The notes under the pieces were generated by a model. That model was not told the origin of the DNA. It made no database searches and saw only the letters and a list, made by a program, of their open reading frames with translations. A stretch of 64,000 nucleotides of DNA. Origin: Bacteroidota bacterium. GTDB lineage: Bacteria > Bacteroidota > Bacteroidia > Bacteroidales > JACABE01. The position numbers and the translations under genes are program-made. Numbering within the stretch: the stretch's first letter is position 1; every line of letters begins with the position of its first letter. The DNA lies in assembly GCA_013377005.1 (NCBI GenBank), contig JACABE010000012.1:1-64000 (forward strand). Reading direction: 5' to 3'. Of the stretch, positions 1 to 9,826 are shown in pieces.

Positions 1-45
1 TAATATAGTCGAATTTAAGAATTGTTGCTGCTTTTTGTCATGTAC

Positions 46-1077
46 TTAGTAATAAGCGAGTCTATCATCATATTTTTTAATAGATAAATATTTTTCATCC
101 TTCTCTAATCTGGAAATCAATTTTTCATATTCGTCAAAAGGATAATTCAACCAAATTAAATCAGATTTCGCCATTATCTTAAATGTGCTTTCAAAAGGGG
201 GTAATCCAATTTCTATTCTTTTAAGATTTGATGCTTTTACCTTATCTTCGTCCGGGTAATTTGCAGTACATGTTTTTGTTTTAAAATCCATATTAATAAT
301 AAAACCGCAATCAATACTATTTTTTTCGCGATAATCATGACAATTGATATAGTCATTCGGGTAGAAAAAGCCTTCTTGCATTGCTTTTAAATAAAGATTC
401 ATCAAATCGTATTTTTTAAAATCCATTTTGATATACATTGAATCAAAATAAATATCTGGTGAGTTTCTTGTTTTGTTGTACAATCCAAAAAAATGTCGGA
501 CTAAAATGACAGGAAGCATAGTTTTTGTTTGAAACATATTGGTTTTAGGAAATCCCATGGTGGTAAAAATCTCACAAAGCCGTTTGGTGTTTTCATATAC
601 AATACTATCAAATTTTCTTTCAGGTAAATTAGCATTTGATTCAGCTATTGCCATATTTTCTAATTCTGTTTTTAAATCATTATCAAACGATTTCAAAAAA
701 CCAGCCCTAAGTTCTGGATACTTATTTTTGAATAATTTCCATGCTTTCGACTTTTTGAAGTTTTCATAAGTATTCGATTTAAACTGGTCAATGGTATATC
801 CTTTAAAAACCATTTTCTCTAAAAATACTTCTGCAACTTCGTTTTGTTTGCTTAATATGGCACACAAGCAGGCATTGTAAATATCCTGTCCGAAATTATT
901 TTTAAATTTATTAAATGCAGATTGATAAATCATTAAAGCATCTGCAAATGAGCTATCAACAATTTTAAGCTCTGCTTGGTTGGTAAGTTTATAGTATTCG
1001 GAATAATTTTTATTCTGTGAATAAGAGACCCAAGGAAGAAGTAAAAAAAAGACAATAATTTTTGAAGATAATCTCAT
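46..1077 (-). CDS. Secreted hypothetical protein
   Basis: 343-aa ORF with N-terminal signal-like segment (MRLSSKIIVFFLLLPWVSYSQ). Confidence 0.6.
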   Translation of the reverse strand: MRLSSKIIVFFLLLPWVSYSQNKNYSEYYKLTNQAELKIVDSSFADALMIYQSAFNKFKNNFGQDIYNACLCAILSKQNEVAEVFLEKMVFKGYTIDQFKSNTYENFKKSKAWKLFKNKYPELRAGFLKSFDNDLKTELENMAIAESNANLPERKFDSIVYENTKRLCEIFTTMGFPKTNMFQTKTMLPVILVRHFFGLYNKTRNSPDIYFDSMYIKMDFKKYDLMNLYLKAMQEGFFYPNDYINCHDYREKNSIDCGFIINMDFKTKTCTANYPDEDKVKASNLKRIEIGLPPFESTFKIMAKSDLIWLNYPFDEYEKLISRLEKDEKYLSIKKYDDRLAYY

Positions 1078-1167
1078 ATCAAAAAATATTAAAAAAAATT
1101 ATATATTTTTAACAAACGTAATATTGCAGGTATTATTTTATTTGAGGGAAGATTAAAAAAACAAATT

Positions 1168-1506
1168 TTACCACAGTTTTAACTCTTTGGCAGGATCCCA
1201 GAAATATTTTTCAAAATTTATAATTTGATTATTTTCAACAATAATACCTTCGTTTTCCAGTAACTGTTGCATTGTATTTTCCCCTCCAAAATGGTGTTTC
1301 CCTGTTAATAATCCATTACGGTTAACTACACGATGAGCCGGAATATTTTCGGGTAAATGATGACTTCCATTCATTGCCCACCCTACCATGCGCGACGAAC
1401 CTTTGCTCCCAAGAAAAGCTGCAATTGCACCATATGAGGTTACCCTGCCGTAAGGAATTAATTTGGTAACTTCGTAAACCGATTGAAAAAAAGAAATATT
1501 TTCCAA
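1168..1506 (-). CDS. MGMT/alkyltransferase-like DNA-binding domain protein
   Basis: IPYGRVTSYGAIAAFLG...AHRVVNRNGLLTG resembles the MGMT DNA-binding domain; the active-site Cys of PCHR is replaced (PAHRVV), as in alkyltransferase-like proteins. Confidence 0.85.
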   Translation of the reverse strand: MENISFFQSVYEVTKLIPYGRVTSYGAIAAFLGSKGSSRMVGWAMNGSHHLPENIPAHRVVNRNGLLTGKHHFGGENTMQQLLENEGIIVENNQIINFEKYFWDPAKELKLW

Positions 1507-1508
1507 TA

Positions 1509-2177
1509 CTATCGTTTTAGTTTAAACTTAATATAGTTTATTTTTTTCCCTTGCTCCAAAAACATTTGTTCGTAAAATGTTTGAATACCCATTACATCAT
1601 CTTCAATTCCGGAATTGTATAAATCATCGGTAGAAACTAAAATATGATGGTTATTCTCTTTTATTATTTCTAATGTATAAAAGTATAATAAAAAAGCATC
1701 GGTCTTTAGATGAACAATACCATCTTCCGTAAGAATTTTACTGTATTTGCTTAAAAAGGGAGGTGAAGTTAGTCGCTTATTTTCTTTAATTCGGCGAGGT
1801 TGAGGATCGGGAAAAGTAACCCATATTTCAGAAATTTCATTTTCGGCAAAATAATTTTCTATTAGTTCGATTTTTGTACGTAAAAATGCAATATTAGGGA
1901 TTCCTTCGTCACGGGAAGTTTTACAACCTCTCCACATGCGAGCTCCTTTTATATCAATACCAATAAAATTCTTTTCAGGATACCGCTGTGCCAGTCCAAC
2001 AGAGTATTCGCCTTTTCCACAGCCCAGTTCGAGTATAATTGGATTATTATTCTTAAAAAAATCACTTGCCCATTTTCCTTTTAAAAAATAGCCATCTTTT
2101 ATGTCTTCGTAAGTAGGCTGAAAAAAGTTATCAAACGTGAGATTTTCAGCAAATCGTTCTAGTTTATTTTTTCCCAA
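1509..2177 (-). CDS. trmB: tRNA (guanine-N7-)-methyltransferase
   Basis: ELGCGKGEYSVGLAQRYPEKNFIGIDIKGARMW and WVTFPDPQPRRIKENKRLT motifs. Confidence 0.9.
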   Translation of the reverse strand: MGKNKLERFAENLTFDNFFQPTYEDIKDGYFLKGKWASDFFKNNNPIILELGCGKGEYSVGLAQRYPEKNFIGIDIKGARMWRGCKTSRDEGIPNIAFLRTKIELIENYFAENEISEIWVTFPDPQPRRIKENKRLTSPPFLSKYSKILTEDGIVHLKTDAFLLYFYTLEIIKENNHHILVSTDDLYNSGIEDDVMGIQTFYEQMFLEQGKKINYIKFKLKR

Positions 2178-2226
2178 TGACTTATTGTGTTATTTATTGT
2201 TTTTAGTTTCTTTTGAGTAAATTTAT

Positions 2227-3222
2227 TTACTTTTTCATAATCCAAGAATCCCTATTTTCTTTCTGAACAATTTGCTGCAATGCTTTTGAAGCATCTTCTT
2301 TAGCAGCATGCGATTCGTAATATACTATCCACATACCGCTATTTCCTTGACGAACAATACCGGCATAAAGAAAACCTTTTGTTTTTAATTCTGAAACACT
2401 TTTGTTAGCATTTTCCTCCGACCTAAATGAACCTGCCACAAGATAATACATAATGCCTTGAGAATTTTCTTTTTTAGCTATATTTGTATCGGCTGCTTTT
2501 ATTGTACTAGATGTTGAAGTAAGCGCAACAGATGTATTATTATTTTCCTTACTAATGGTATCTTTTTGAACCTGAACAGGAATTTGTGTCTTATTTTCAA
2601 CGACTTTATTTTCGGATTTTACCTCCGAACTAACATCATTGTTGTACATATAATTTCTTAAAATATCGGTAAAGAATACAACAAAAATGAGGGCTGTAAC
2701 TATAATTACTGAAACTGTAATTGTAATATATCTTCTGTTTCGTTTTGAGCGTTTTATTTTATCATCCTTTGCTTTTTGAGCATTGAACGCTGCTTTTTCT
2801 TTAAATTCATTTCGAACAATTGCAGGAGAAATAAAGCCAGAGAGTCCGAACTGCTCATCAGATAATTGAGTAGCTTCAGGTATAAATGTAATTTCATTTT
2901 CTTTTAATGAAAAAACACCCAATCCTTCAATACCGGTAAGTTTACCTTTTTGAATATCTGAAAGCAAGGTGTCAGAAAAAATATTGATAGCATTTAATGC
3001 ATCGGTAATGCTGATATGCTCTTTTTCGGAAATGGTACGAATAAGCAAATCATCATCAGAAGTAATGCTTTCAAAAATAATAATTTTTTCAGGAGGTGTG
3101 AAGGTATGTTCCACCGGATGGATTGTAGTAGCTCTGTATTCAATAGAAAAAATTCCCAAACCCGGAACGACTACCTTATCATTCTCTCTAAGTATTTCGA
3201 TAATGTATTTAACAATATTCAT
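2227..3222 (-). CDS. HU-CCDC81 / SPOR domain protein
   Basis: N-terminal NDKVVVPGLGIFSIEYRATTIHP (HU-CCDC81-like), one TM segment, C-terminal YYLVAGSFRSEENANKSVSELK (SPOR). Confidence 0.85.
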   Translation of the reverse strand: MNIVKYIIEILRENDKVVVPGLGIFSIEYRATTIHPVEHTFTPPEKIIIFESITSDDDLLIRTISEKEHISITDALNAINIFSDTLLSDIQKGKLTGIEGLGVFSLKENEITFIPEATQLSDEQFGLSGFISPAIVRNEFKEKAAFNAQKAKDDKIKRSKRNRRYITITVSVIIVTALIFVVFFTDILRNYMYNNDVSSEVKSENKVVENKTQIPVQVQKDTISKENNNTSVALTSTSSTIKAADTNIAKKENSQGIMYYLVAGSFRSEENANKSVSELKTKGFLYAGIVRQGNSGMWIVYYESHAAKEDASKALQQIVQKENRDSWIMKK

Positions 3223-3244
3223 TTTATTATCTTTAATACAATAA

Positions 3245-3982
3245 TTATTGTATGATTAGTTTCTTCAAATCTTCGGGTGTATCTACGGCGATACTTTCAA
3301 ATTCTGTAAGCTCAGTATGAATCTTAAAACCATTTTCGATCCAACGAAGTTGCTCCAACGATTCAGTTCTTTCTAAATTGCTTATAGGTAAGTTTACTAT
3401 CTTTTCTAAAATAGTTGTTCGATATGCATATATACCTATGTGTTTGTAATAATCTGCTTTCGACAACCATTGGTCTTGCATAAATCCACGCACATAAGGA
3501 ATGGGTGAGCGACTAAAGTAAATAGCATTTTTAGAAGTATCGGTTATTACTTTTACAACATTCGGACTCAGGAGTTCTTCGTTTTGATGAATCTTTTTGA
3601 TTAACGTTGCAATTTCAACTTCCTTTTTTGTAAAACCTGAAGCCAACAAATCAATTTGGGTTGGATTTATATAAGGCTCGTCGCCTTGAATATTTATTAC
3701 TACATCAAAATGGATGTCTTTAATTGTTTGAACAACTTCAAAACTTCTATCTGTTCCGCTATTATGGTTTTCTGACGTCATACATGAATTGCCACCAAAA
3801 CTTTCAACATGATCGGCAATGCGTTTATCATCTGTGGCAACAATAATTTTTGATATTTGCTTCGACAATTTAACTTGCTCGTAAACCCGCTGTATCATTG
3901 ATTTTCCATTAATCATTGCCAGGGGTTTGCCGGGGAATCGTGTAGAAGCGTAACGTGCAGGTATAATACCAATAATATTCAT
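3245..3982 (-). CDS. kdsB: 3-deoxy-manno-octulosonate cytidylyltransferase
   Basis: IIPARYASTRFPGKPLAMINGKSMIQRVYEQ; NIQGDEPYINP. Confidence 0.93.
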   Translation of the reverse strand: MNIIGIIPARYASTRFPGKPLAMINGKSMIQRVYEQVKLSKQISKIIVATDDKRIADHVESFGGNSCMTSENHNSGTDRSFEVVQTIKDIHFDVVINIQGDEPYINPTQIDLLASGFTKKEVEIATLIKKIHQNEELLSPNVVKVITDTSKNAIYFSRSPIPYVRGFMQDQWLSKADYYKHIGIYAYRTTILEKIVNLPISNLERTESLEQLRWIENGFKIHTELTEFESIAVDTPEDLKKLIIQ

Positions 3983-3994
3983 ATCAGCATTTGA

Positions 3995-4609
3995 TTAAAA
4001 CAAGCCATTAATTTCGGCATTAATTTTTTCGATGATGAAACCTAAATCTTCGGGATTCTTTTGAAAGTTTAAATTATCTACTTCTATTACCAGTAATTTT
4101 CCATTGGTATAGCCTTCAATCCATAATTCATATCTTTCGTTTAAGCTTTTAAGATAATCTAAACGGATTGCGTTTTCATATTCTCTGCCTCTTTTCTGAA
4201 TTTGATTTACTAAAGTTGGCACACTTGCTTTTAAATATATCAACAAATCGGGTGGTTGAATAAAGGTGCTCATTAATTCAAACAAAGAAGAATAATTATC
4301 AAAATCGCGTGTTGTCATCAAGCCCATGGCGTGAAGATTGGGTGCAAAAATATAAGCATCTTCATAAATAGTGCGATCCTGAATAACTGATTTTCCTTTT
4401 TTTCGAATATCAACCACTTGCCTGAACCGGCTATTTAAAAAGTAAACCTGAAGATTAAACGACCAACGGCGCATGTCTTCATAAAAACTTTCAAGATAAG
4501 GGTTGGTATCTACATCTTCATAATGAGCCTGCCATTTAAAATGCTTTGCCAATAAACTTGTAAGTGTGGTTTTGCCCGATCCAATATTTCCAGCAACTGC
4601 TATATGCAT
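3995..4609 (-). CDS. Deoxynucleoside kinase
   Basis: P-loop AVAGNIGSGKTTL; QDRTIYEDAYIFA; dNK family pattern. Confidence 0.9.
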   Translation of the reverse strand: MHIAVAGNIGSGKTTLTSLLAKHFKWQAHYEDVDTNPYLESFYEDMRRWSFNLQVYFLNSRFRQVVDIRKKGKSVIQDRTIYEDAYIFAPNLHAMGLMTTRDFDNYSSLFELMSTFIQPPDLLIYLKASVPTLVNQIQKRGREYENAIRLDYLKSLNERYELWIEGYTNGKLLVIEVDNLNFQKNPEDLGFIIEKINAEINGLF

Positions 4610-4841
4610 AATTATTTTTTTTAGAATTTATGATTTTCAAAAGTACAATTTTTTATATAGTTTTGAATGGGAAATTTAATTTTTTTGAAAAATTATTGAA
4701 TTATACTTCCGATTTACGGCATGGAAATGCTTGTAGGATAAGAATAAGGTGTGAAATATTGAGTAAAAAGAGTTGTTGAATCGATTAATTCCCTGTCGTG
4801 GATGTTGTGTTTTTATTTGAATACATAAGTAATTGGAATAA

Positions 4842-5085
4842 TTTATTGTTACATTTATACTGAAGTATCAAATTCTTCTGATTTATTTTTTTGAACGCGG
4901 ATAACGCTGATCCCTGAAGGGAAACGCTGATTTAAACGGATTTTAAACAACAACAAATCTTAAATACATTTATAAATCTGCGAGTATCCGCGTTTACGGA
5001 ACGTATCCGTTTAATCCGCGATTTAAATTTTAGTTGTATAATTTCTACTATTTAAAAGATGCGTATTAATTTTTACTACTTATAT
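4842..5085. repeat. Dispersed ~240-bp intergenic repeat, copy 1
   Basis: Aligns over its whole length, with substitutions, to 30142-30384; shared blocks include GGGAAACGCTGATTTAA, TATCCGCGTTTAC, GAACGTATCCGTTT and TTTTTACTACTTATA. Confidence 0.85.
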
Positions 5086-5092
5086 ATTAAAA

Positions 5093-5128
5093 AACCCTGT
5101 CAAAGATTTGAAATTCTCTGACAGGGTT
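5093..5128 (-). terminator. Hairpin terminator 3' of ORF 5153-6106
   Basis: AACCCTGTCA...TGACAGGGTT inverted repeat. Confidence 0.7.
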
Positions 5129-5152
5129 GTGTGTGATGTAGTTTCTGATTTT

Positions 5153-6106
5153 TTATACAAGCATTATTTCTACTTCTGCTGTATTAACGGTGTCTTTATT
5201 TACAAGTATTAAATATTTTCCCAAATCGGTGGCTGGTATTTCTACTTCGTCGCCGGCAAATAGTTCGATGGGTGCAGTTTTGGGTGCTTCGTCGGGGGTG
5301 TTTGCTCCGTAATAAAAAATAGAAGTATCAGTACTTACATTGCTCAATAAAATAGTATCGGTTACCGAATAAATAAGATTGGGAGTTTTGGTAGTAAGGG
5401 GTGGTATTTCCACCAATAAGGGTTGTTCGCCTTCGTCGTCGGCAGTGTGTTTACGTACTTCTAAGATAGATTCATCAAAAAAGGCAAGCATTTTTTCAGG
5501 AGTTTTGTAGTAATAAGCAGCAATGGTGAGTATGTTTTTGTAGATTTGATCGAAAAATTCAACTTTAGCAGCTTCAAACTCTGGGATGTTGAGTTTTACA
5601 CTTCCGATAAGTCCTTTTTGAGTATTTACAGCATCTTCGTATCCTAATCTGATGGCTTTGAATTTATCGGAATAAGGGGTGCCCAGCGCTGTTTCGTGTG
5701 TAAGACTGAAATTTTCAAAACGAAACATAAGTGTCAGCGCATTGGCTTGTGTCATTTTATGAATTTCACTTGCTCCGTGTGGATAGAATTCTTCGTAAAA
5801 GCCCGATTTTTTCAACTTATATTCAACCAAGGGTTCAATTTCGATAGCTAATGTTTTAAATTCGTCAGCTTTCTGGTTGAGCTGTATGGTGGCCGCCTGA
5901 CGCTGGGCTTCCATTTGGTCTCTGGAAGTAATATTCCCAAACATGATATTGTAGAGAGATTTAATTGCTGCCAGTATAGCAGCAAATTCGGCAATTCCGG
6001 CTTTTTCTAATGCAATAATGTGATATTCGCCGAATTTACGGATTTTTTCTTTTCCTACTAAAATATAGGAAAATGGTTTCTGTGCATAACTTTTAAATTG
6101 TTTCAT
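5153..6106 (-). CDS. Hypothetical protein, helical N-terminal region plus beta-type C-terminal domain (module A protein)
   Basis: 317-aa ORF; helical/amphipathic to ~aa 225, then PPLTTKTPNLIYSVTDTILLSNVS...GDEVEIPATDLGKYLILVNK, beta-rich. Confidence 0.75.
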   Translation of the reverse strand: MKQFKSYAQKPFSYILVGKEKIRKFGEYHIIALEKAGIAEFAAILAAIKSLYNIMFGNITSRDQMEAQRQAATIQLNQKADEFKTLAIEIEPLVEYKLKKSGFYEEFYPHGASEIHKMTQANALTLMFRFENFSLTHETALGTPYSDKFKAIRLGYEDAVNTQKGLIGSVKLNIPEFEAAKVEFFDQIYKNILTIAAYYYKTPEKMLAFFDESILEVRKHTADDEGEQPLLVEIPPLTTKTPNLIYSVTDTILLSNVSTDTSIFYYGANTPDEAPKTAPIELFAGDEVEIPATDLGKYLILVNKDTVNTAEVEIMLV

Positions 6107-6282
6107 AATAATTAAAGGATTTAATTAAACATTTCTTTTTTCACTATAAAAGTAAAAATCATCCATATTATAACTTAATACCTTTTCAAATATTGCAAAA
6201 CTCATCTAAAAATTTAAAAATATTTCAAGATATTATGACATGTAATTTTTTATTAGATATAAATATATTATTGGTAGCCTTA

Positions 6283-6538
6283 CTGAAGTATCTTTTATAT
6301 TACATTCAAAATACATGTACCCATTCTGAAGTTTCATTTAAAGTACATGTAAAATACATATAGCTATTCTGAAGTTTCTTTTATAGTACATGCAGAATAC
6401 TTGTTGTCCTTCTGAAGTTTCATTTATCCTACATGTAAAATACATGTATGCCTTCCGAAGTTTCTTTTATAGTACATGCAAAATACATGTACCTCTCAGA
6501 AAGTATTTTTTATACCACATGCAAAAAATAGGTGGTGC
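6283..6538. repeat. 43-bp direct-repeat array A (about 6 units)
   Basis: CTGAAGTTTC... phase starts at 6283, 6326, 6369, 6412, 6455 (exactly 43 bp apart), then 6497; each unit carries TACATG-type half-sites. Confidence 0.9.
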
Positions 6539-6612
6539 TTTTGAAAAATAAATACGTGGTGAATAAAATAAAGTTCACGGATTAGAGGTCATAAATAATA
6601 TAGCGCTGAATT

Positions 6613-7350
6613 TTAACGCTCTTTATATTTGCTGTTAAAATGCTCAATATAATTATCTCCTATAGTAAACATTCTATTACCAATTAGTTCAACTTTATTA
6701 CCTCTTCTGCATTTTATTTTATGAATCGAAATAATAACACTTTTATTAATTCTTATAAAATCGTTGGGTGGCAATAATTCTGTTATTTTTTTTAAAGAAG
6801 CATTGTATTTAAAAGTTCTATTATCATCTCTTACAACATCTATGTAATTACGAACAGATTTGAAAAATATCACATCGCTTAAATACACCATTTCATTGCC
6901 TTTTGAACCTTTAACAGCTAAAGATGTAAGAGATTGTATTGTGTTTGTTGGTATGTGCTTAGCAATTTCGTTGGTGTTTGACAAATGCAAAACATTAGAT
7001 AAAGTTTTATATAGCAATTCAGCTTTGACAGGCTTTTTTAAATAACCAACTACATTTGGATATAGGTAAGTATCAAGAGCATAATCTGAAGAACAAGAAA
7101 CAACAATTACCTTTATTGATTTATCAGCAACTTTTAGTAAATCCATACCAGTCATATCAGGCATTTCAATATCTAAAAAAAGCAAATCGGGTTTCTTTTC
7201 TGTTAGCATGTGTATTGCCGAAAATGCATTGTAACACGAACCTATGCATTCCAAAAAATCATAATTACGAAGAAGTATTTCTAAAGTTTTATGAGCCAGG
7301 GGTTCATCATCTAAAACAATATAAGTTAAGTTTCCCTTCATTTTGTGCAA
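6613..7350 (-). CDS. LytTR-family response regulator
   Basis: REC domain (VLDDEPLAHKTLE...LLFLDIEMPDMTGMD...LKKPV) plus LytTR domain (FKSVRNYIDVV...FIRINKSVIISIHKI). Confidence 0.92.
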   Translation of the reverse strand: MHKMKGNLTYIVLDDEPLAHKTLEILLRNYDFLECIGSCYNAFSAIHMLTEKKPDLLFLDIEMPDMTGMDLLKVADKSIKVIVVSCSSDYALDTYLYPNVVGYLKKPVKAELLYKTLSNVLHLSNTNEIAKHIPTNTIQSLTSLAVKGSKGNEMVYLSDVIFFKSVRNYIDVVRDDNRTFKYNASLKKITELLPPNDFIRINKSVIISIHKIKCRRGNKVELIGNRMFTIGDNYIEHFNSKYKER

Positions 7351-7620
7351 ATTTCAGTGTAATAGCTTGCGAAGTTATTGATTATTCAATACGTAAAGAA
7401 ATTTTTCGTCCTTTTTTTCACTTTTTATATTTCCTGCTTATTACGGCTCTGTATGGGTTGACATTGGTTGTTGATAACTTTCGTCCTTTTTTCGTCCTTT
7501 CTTGTTAAGGACGTGTAAAATCTGCCTTTTTTGAATGTATATTTGCAGCCTAAAATGTAAAATAAAAAGTTTAAATACAATTTTTAAATAAAAAAGAAAA
7601 TATGAAATTCAAATAAAAAA

Positions 7621-7656
7621 GCCGCTGCAAAGAACTCCTTTAAAGTTTGCAGCGGC
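7621..7656. other. Intergenic stem-loop
   Basis: GCCGCTGCAAA...TTTGCAGCGGC perfect inverted repeat. Confidence 0.6.
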
Positions 7657-7879
7657 GATTAAAACACTTAATATTGCCTGAGGAGACACATATTTAAGTT
7701 TATAAAGGAGATGTTGCAAAATTACATAAATTTTGGAGATTCTATTACCTTGATTTAAAAGAAGGATTTTTAGGTTTCTTAAAATACCTCACAACAAAAT
7801 TTTAAGCATTGGCTATTAAATTAATGGTTAGTAGCTACTACATAAACAGAAAAAAATTAAAAATTAAATTTTAAAAACA

Positions 7880-8488
7880 ATGAAAAAATTATCAATTTTT
7901 GTATTATTACTAACAACTATTACATGTTTTGCAAGTAAAAACAATATTGCAAAGCCAGAGATTAATCAAACAAATTCAGCAGATGGTTATTATTCGGCAG
8001 GTTACTACGACAAAGAATCAGGCAAAATAGTAATAACACATGAAATAACCAGAGAATTAAGTGATGCATACAACAAATTATCTCAAAGAGAAAATCAAAT
8101 GTCAGCAACATTAAATAGCATTGATATTTTGGATAACAACCCAACCGATTTAAAAAATTTATCATATTATTGTAATTATGGAAATACTTCAGAAGGATCT
8201 TTTAATGTAGCTCTTGAATTATTAAAAATTGAAAGAGATAATAAAATATTTTATATAGTTGATTATAAATCAAATGGTGGAAATTCAGTAACACATACAT
8301 GTACAGGTGTTAAATGCGAATCTTGTCGATTTACACTTGGAACACAAGGTGAAATTAATGGTTGTGAATGTGTAGGTCAAAAAGGACATTGCAATCATAC
8401 AATCTCATCTACTAGCGGCGGCGGCAACAGCATAGATGTTGCTGCATGGGCGGGTGTTTTAGTAGGTATTCTTTCTTGGTTTATATAA
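7880..8488 (+). CDS. Small exported Cys-rich protein with C-terminal hydrophobic segment
   Basis: Signal peptide MKKLSIFVLLLTTITCFA; CTGVKCESC...CECVGQKGHCNH; GGG linker; AAWAGVLVGILSWFI end. Confidence 0.7.
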   Translation: MKKLSIFVLLLTTITCFASKNNIAKPEINQTNSADGYYSAGYYDKESGKIVITHEITRELSDAYNKLSQRENQMSATLNSIDILDNNPTDLKNLSYYCNYGNTSEGSFNVALELLKIERDNKIFYIVDYKSNGGNSVTHTCTGVKCESCRFTLGTQGEINGCECVGQKGHCNHTISSTSGGGNSIDVAAWAGVLVGILSWFI

Positions 8489-8494
8489 TTTTGA

Positions 8495-8531
8495 GTTGTC
8501 TCAAATATCAATTAAAAGTATTTGAGACAAC
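8495..8531 (+). terminator. Hairpin after 7880-8488
   Basis: AGTTGTCTCAAATA...TATTTGAGACAACT inverted repeat. Confidence 0.6.
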
Positions 8532-8606
8532 TTTACTATTTTAATTAGGCTTTACAAATTTATTTTATTATTTTTACGCATTATAAAAATATTAATCATT
8601 ATAATA

Positions 8607-9809
8607 ATGAGAAAAATTTACATTTCAATAATATATATTATTTTTTTACTTTCATCTTGTTCTAAAGCTGAAAATCCTATTATTAGTACAGCTTTTAATA
8701 AAATAAAAAATGCTAATTCCTATAATATCAGAATTATACAGCTTAATAGCTTTACTACAGATACAACAATAACATATGCTTCTCCATTAATAAAATTTAT
8801 TTCTAAAAATGATGTAAATTATGAATTATCTGCATATAAATTTTTATATTTTGAAGAAAGTAAAGATACAGGAAATTGGTTTAATCTAACATTAATGGAT
8901 GGTAATAATTGGTATATTAAAAAGGATGTTTTGAATACATATAATCTGAAGGATGATAATAATTATGCTAATTTTAAAAGTAACTTCTCTGATTATTCGG
9001 TTCTATTTTATCCGAAGGATTATTTTTCGCGAATATTTAATTGGGAATTAAAAAATGAAGAAAAAATAGAAAATGAAAATACATGGCTTTTTGAAAGAAG
9101 TTATAAAGACAAACAAGGTTTTAACGTATTATTAAAAGCAAATATTAGCAAAGTTGATACATTCCTTAGACAGTTTACTATAATTTGCTCTGATTATGAA
9201 AAATTGCATGAACCATTGGAAATTTTTTATAAATTAGATATACTTTCTCACAAATCTTTAGGTACAGATTGTGATTCAATTTTTGATATAAATATTCAAA
9301 AGAATAAATTCAATAAAGAAAACAAAAATATCAGCCCAATTATTTCAGATATTAAATCATCCGATAAAATAATAAAAGATACAGCTGATATTCTTTTAAA
9401 TTCGAATTTGATGAATATGAATGGAGATGTAACAAAATTATCATCTAATAAAGGGAAATGGATTCTTGTTGATTTTTGGTATGTTGGATGTTATCCATGT
9501 TATAAAGCAATGGACTTTTTAAATAAAATGGCTGTAAAATATAAAGATAACGGATTGGTTATTTATGGAATAAACCCTATGGATAATGACAGGAAAGCAT
9601 TAACAAGATTATTTAATGATAAAGGCTTAACCTATCAATATTTAATTGACCCTAAAGGTAATTGTGTAAAAAAAATAGGAATAACAGGGTATCCAACAAT
9701 GTATTTAATTTCACCAGATAATAAAATTGTTTGGCAACATTATGGTTACACTCCCTCTATGGATGCAGAACTTGAAAAAATAATAGAAAATAATATTACA
9801 AGAAAATAA
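8607..9809 (+). CDS. TlpA-like thioredoxin-fold lipoprotein
   Basis: Lipobox-like FLLSSCSK; DFWYVGCYPCYKAMDFLNKM (CxxC); GYPTMYLISPDNKIVWQH. Confidence 0.85.
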   Translation: MRKIYISIIYIIFLLSSCSKAENPIISTAFNKIKNANSYNIRIIQLNSFTTDTTITYASPLIKFISKNDVNYELSAYKFLYFEESKDTGNWFNLTLMDGNNWYIKKDVLNTYNLKDDNNYANFKSNFSDYSVLFYPKDYFSRIFNWELKNEEKIENENTWLFERSYKDKQGFNVLLKANISKVDTFLRQFTIICSDYEKLHEPLEIFYKLDILSHKSLGTDCDSIFDINIQKNKFNKENKNISPIISDIKSSDKIIKDTADILLNSNLMNMNGDVTKLSSNKGKWILVDFWYVGCYPCYKAMDFLNKMAVKYKDNGLVIYGINPMDNDRKALTRLFNDKGLTYQYLIDPKGNCVKKIGITGYPTMYLISPDNKIVWQHYGYTPSMDAELEKIIENNITRK

Positions 9810-9826
9810 TAAAAGTTGCTTAATAG

